Assembly (NCBI GenBank): GCA_964621645.1
Contig: CAZUMH010000090.1
Coordinates: forward strand, 1-14,390
Direction: 5' to 3'
Length of the DNA: 14,390 nt
Source: CAZUMH01 sp964621645
Lineage (GTDB): Bacteria > Zhuqueibacterota > QNDG01 > JAGLOF01
Shown here: positions 13,778-14,390 of the stretch, in pieces
Numbering within the stretch: position 1 is the first letter of the stretch
How the letters are laid out: every line of letters starts with the position of its first letter
Position numbers and translations under genes: made by a program
Notes under the pieces: generated by a model
Told to the model about the DNA's origin: nothing
The model's input: only the letters and a program-made list of their open reading frames with translations
Databases searched by the model: none

Positions 13778-14390
13778 TCAGGGCACTTCGATACGGTTGA
13801 GGATCTTGCGCACCACTTCTTCCGGAGTGACTTCCTCCGCCTCGGCCTCGTAAGTGACCAGCACCCGGTGGCGCAGCACGTCCAGGCCGACGGCCCGCAC
13901 ATCCTCGGGAGTGACGTAGCCGCGTTTGCGCAAAAAGGCGTGGGCTTTGGCCGTTTTCACCAGGTAGATAGAAGCCCGGGGAGAGGCCCCGTAAGCAATC
14001 AGCTCAGAGAGCTCTTCCAAACCATATTCCTTGGGATTGCGGCTGGCAAAGATGATATCCACGATGTATTGTTCAATCTTGGGATCGATGTAAATTTCCT
14101 CCACCACCTGGCGCGCCTTGAGGATCTGAGCCGGCTTTACCACTGCCTTTACGGTCGGCTCTGGACCAGCAGCCATGCGCCGCATGATCTCGAGCTCTTC
14201 CTCCGGAGATGGATAATCCACCTTGAGTTTAAGCATGAAACGGTCCACCTGGGCTTCCGGCAAAGGATAGGTGCCCTCCTGCTCAATAGGATTCTGGGTA
14301 GCCAGCACCAGGAATGGTTCGTCCAGGGGGAAAGTATGGTCGCCGATGGTCACGGTCCGCTCCTGCATGGCCTCCAGAAGGGCTGACTGT
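13778..14390 (-). CDS. moxR: MoxR-type AAA+ ATPase (N-terminal part beyond window)
   Basis: The 203 visible C-terminal residues begin QSALLEAMQERTVTIG, which is the MoxR segment just after Walker B; the reading frame is open to the window end. Further motifs are sensor 1 LATQNPIEQEGTYPLPEAQ, the Arg of VDRFM, and sensor 2 GASPRAS. The lid part ends ...RKILNRIEVP. MoxR ATPases are thought to act as chaperone-like remodelers of VWA proteins, and this one heads a locus encoding three (DUF58, BatA, BatB). The missing part (about 120-130 residues) should hold Walker A and B. An internal ATG at 14366-14368 lies inside a conserved motif and is not the start. The gap to the DUF58 gene is 47 nt. Confidence 0.93.
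   Translation of the reverse strand, partial: QSALLEAMQERTVTIGDHTFPLDEPFLVLATQNPIEQEGTYPLPEAQVDRFMLKLKVDYPSPEEELEIMRRMAAGPEPTVKAVVKPAQILKARQVVEEIYIDPKIEQYIVDIIFASRNPKEYGLEELSELIAYGASPRASIYLVKTAKAHAFLRKRGYVTPEDVRAVGLDVLRHRVLVTYEAEAEEVTPEEVVRKILNRIEVP

Noticed and set aside
13742..14386. A 214-codon plus-strand frame opposite moxR
   Set aside because: It lies wholly antisense to conserved MoxR motifs and resembles no family.

Overview
The window looks like chromosomal DNA of a diderm (Gram-negative-type) bacterium. It encodes a lipoprotein, a SurA-like periplasmic module, several exported or membrane-anchored proteins and a complete Bat (Bacteroides aerotolerance) locus. The DUF58 and MoxR proteins and the batA-E gene order suggest the Bacteroidota/FCB superphylum or a lineage with a similar locus, such as spirochaetes. 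I cannot name the organism. Base composition looks moderately GC-rich by eye. Nearly every gene is on the minus strand, so the window reads biologically from right to left.

Right two thirds (14390 to 5279): one tightly packed minus-strand operon. In transcription order it holds a MoxR AAA+ ATPase (cut by the window end), a DUF58 von Willebrand-like protein, a lipoprotein joining a TPR-like region to a SurA-like chaperone segment, a short BatD-like membrane protein, BatA and BatB (membrane-anchored VWA proteins with complete MIDAS motifs), BatC (TPR plus Gln-rich tail), full-length BatD, and BatE (TPR, two membrane helices, SH3-like domain). Gaps are mostly 4-nt overlaps or below 60 nt. The products look like parts of one envelope complex: a MoxR ATPase working with VWA proteins, with TPR and Ig-like periplasmic partners. 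Its biochemical role is not settled in the family. The TPR/SurA-like lipoprotein is the least familiar member. A hairpin encloses the batA stop codon, and another sits just before the DUF58 stop codon.

Middle (4910-5278): a 369-bp intergenic stretch with no clear terminator. It holds an inverted repeat, a small palindrome with a nearby repeated half, and a possible 59-codon Cys-containing plus-strand ORF.

Left third (4909 to 497): a second minus-strand run. It holds a radical SAM protein with a Cys-rich C-terminus, a D-cysteine desulfhydrase-type PLP enzyme, an NhaC-family sodium/proton antiporter and an exported M15 peptidase whose GTG start overlaps the antiporter stop. The last two are probably translationally coupled. 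A link with D-amino acid or cell-wall metabolism is only inference.

Left edge (1-454, plus strand): the remains of an IS200-like/REP-associated tyrosine transposase, broken by an in-frame TGA and a one-base deletion. It carries inside its coding sequence a perfect REP-like palindrome. No tRNA, rRNA or CRISPR array was seen.
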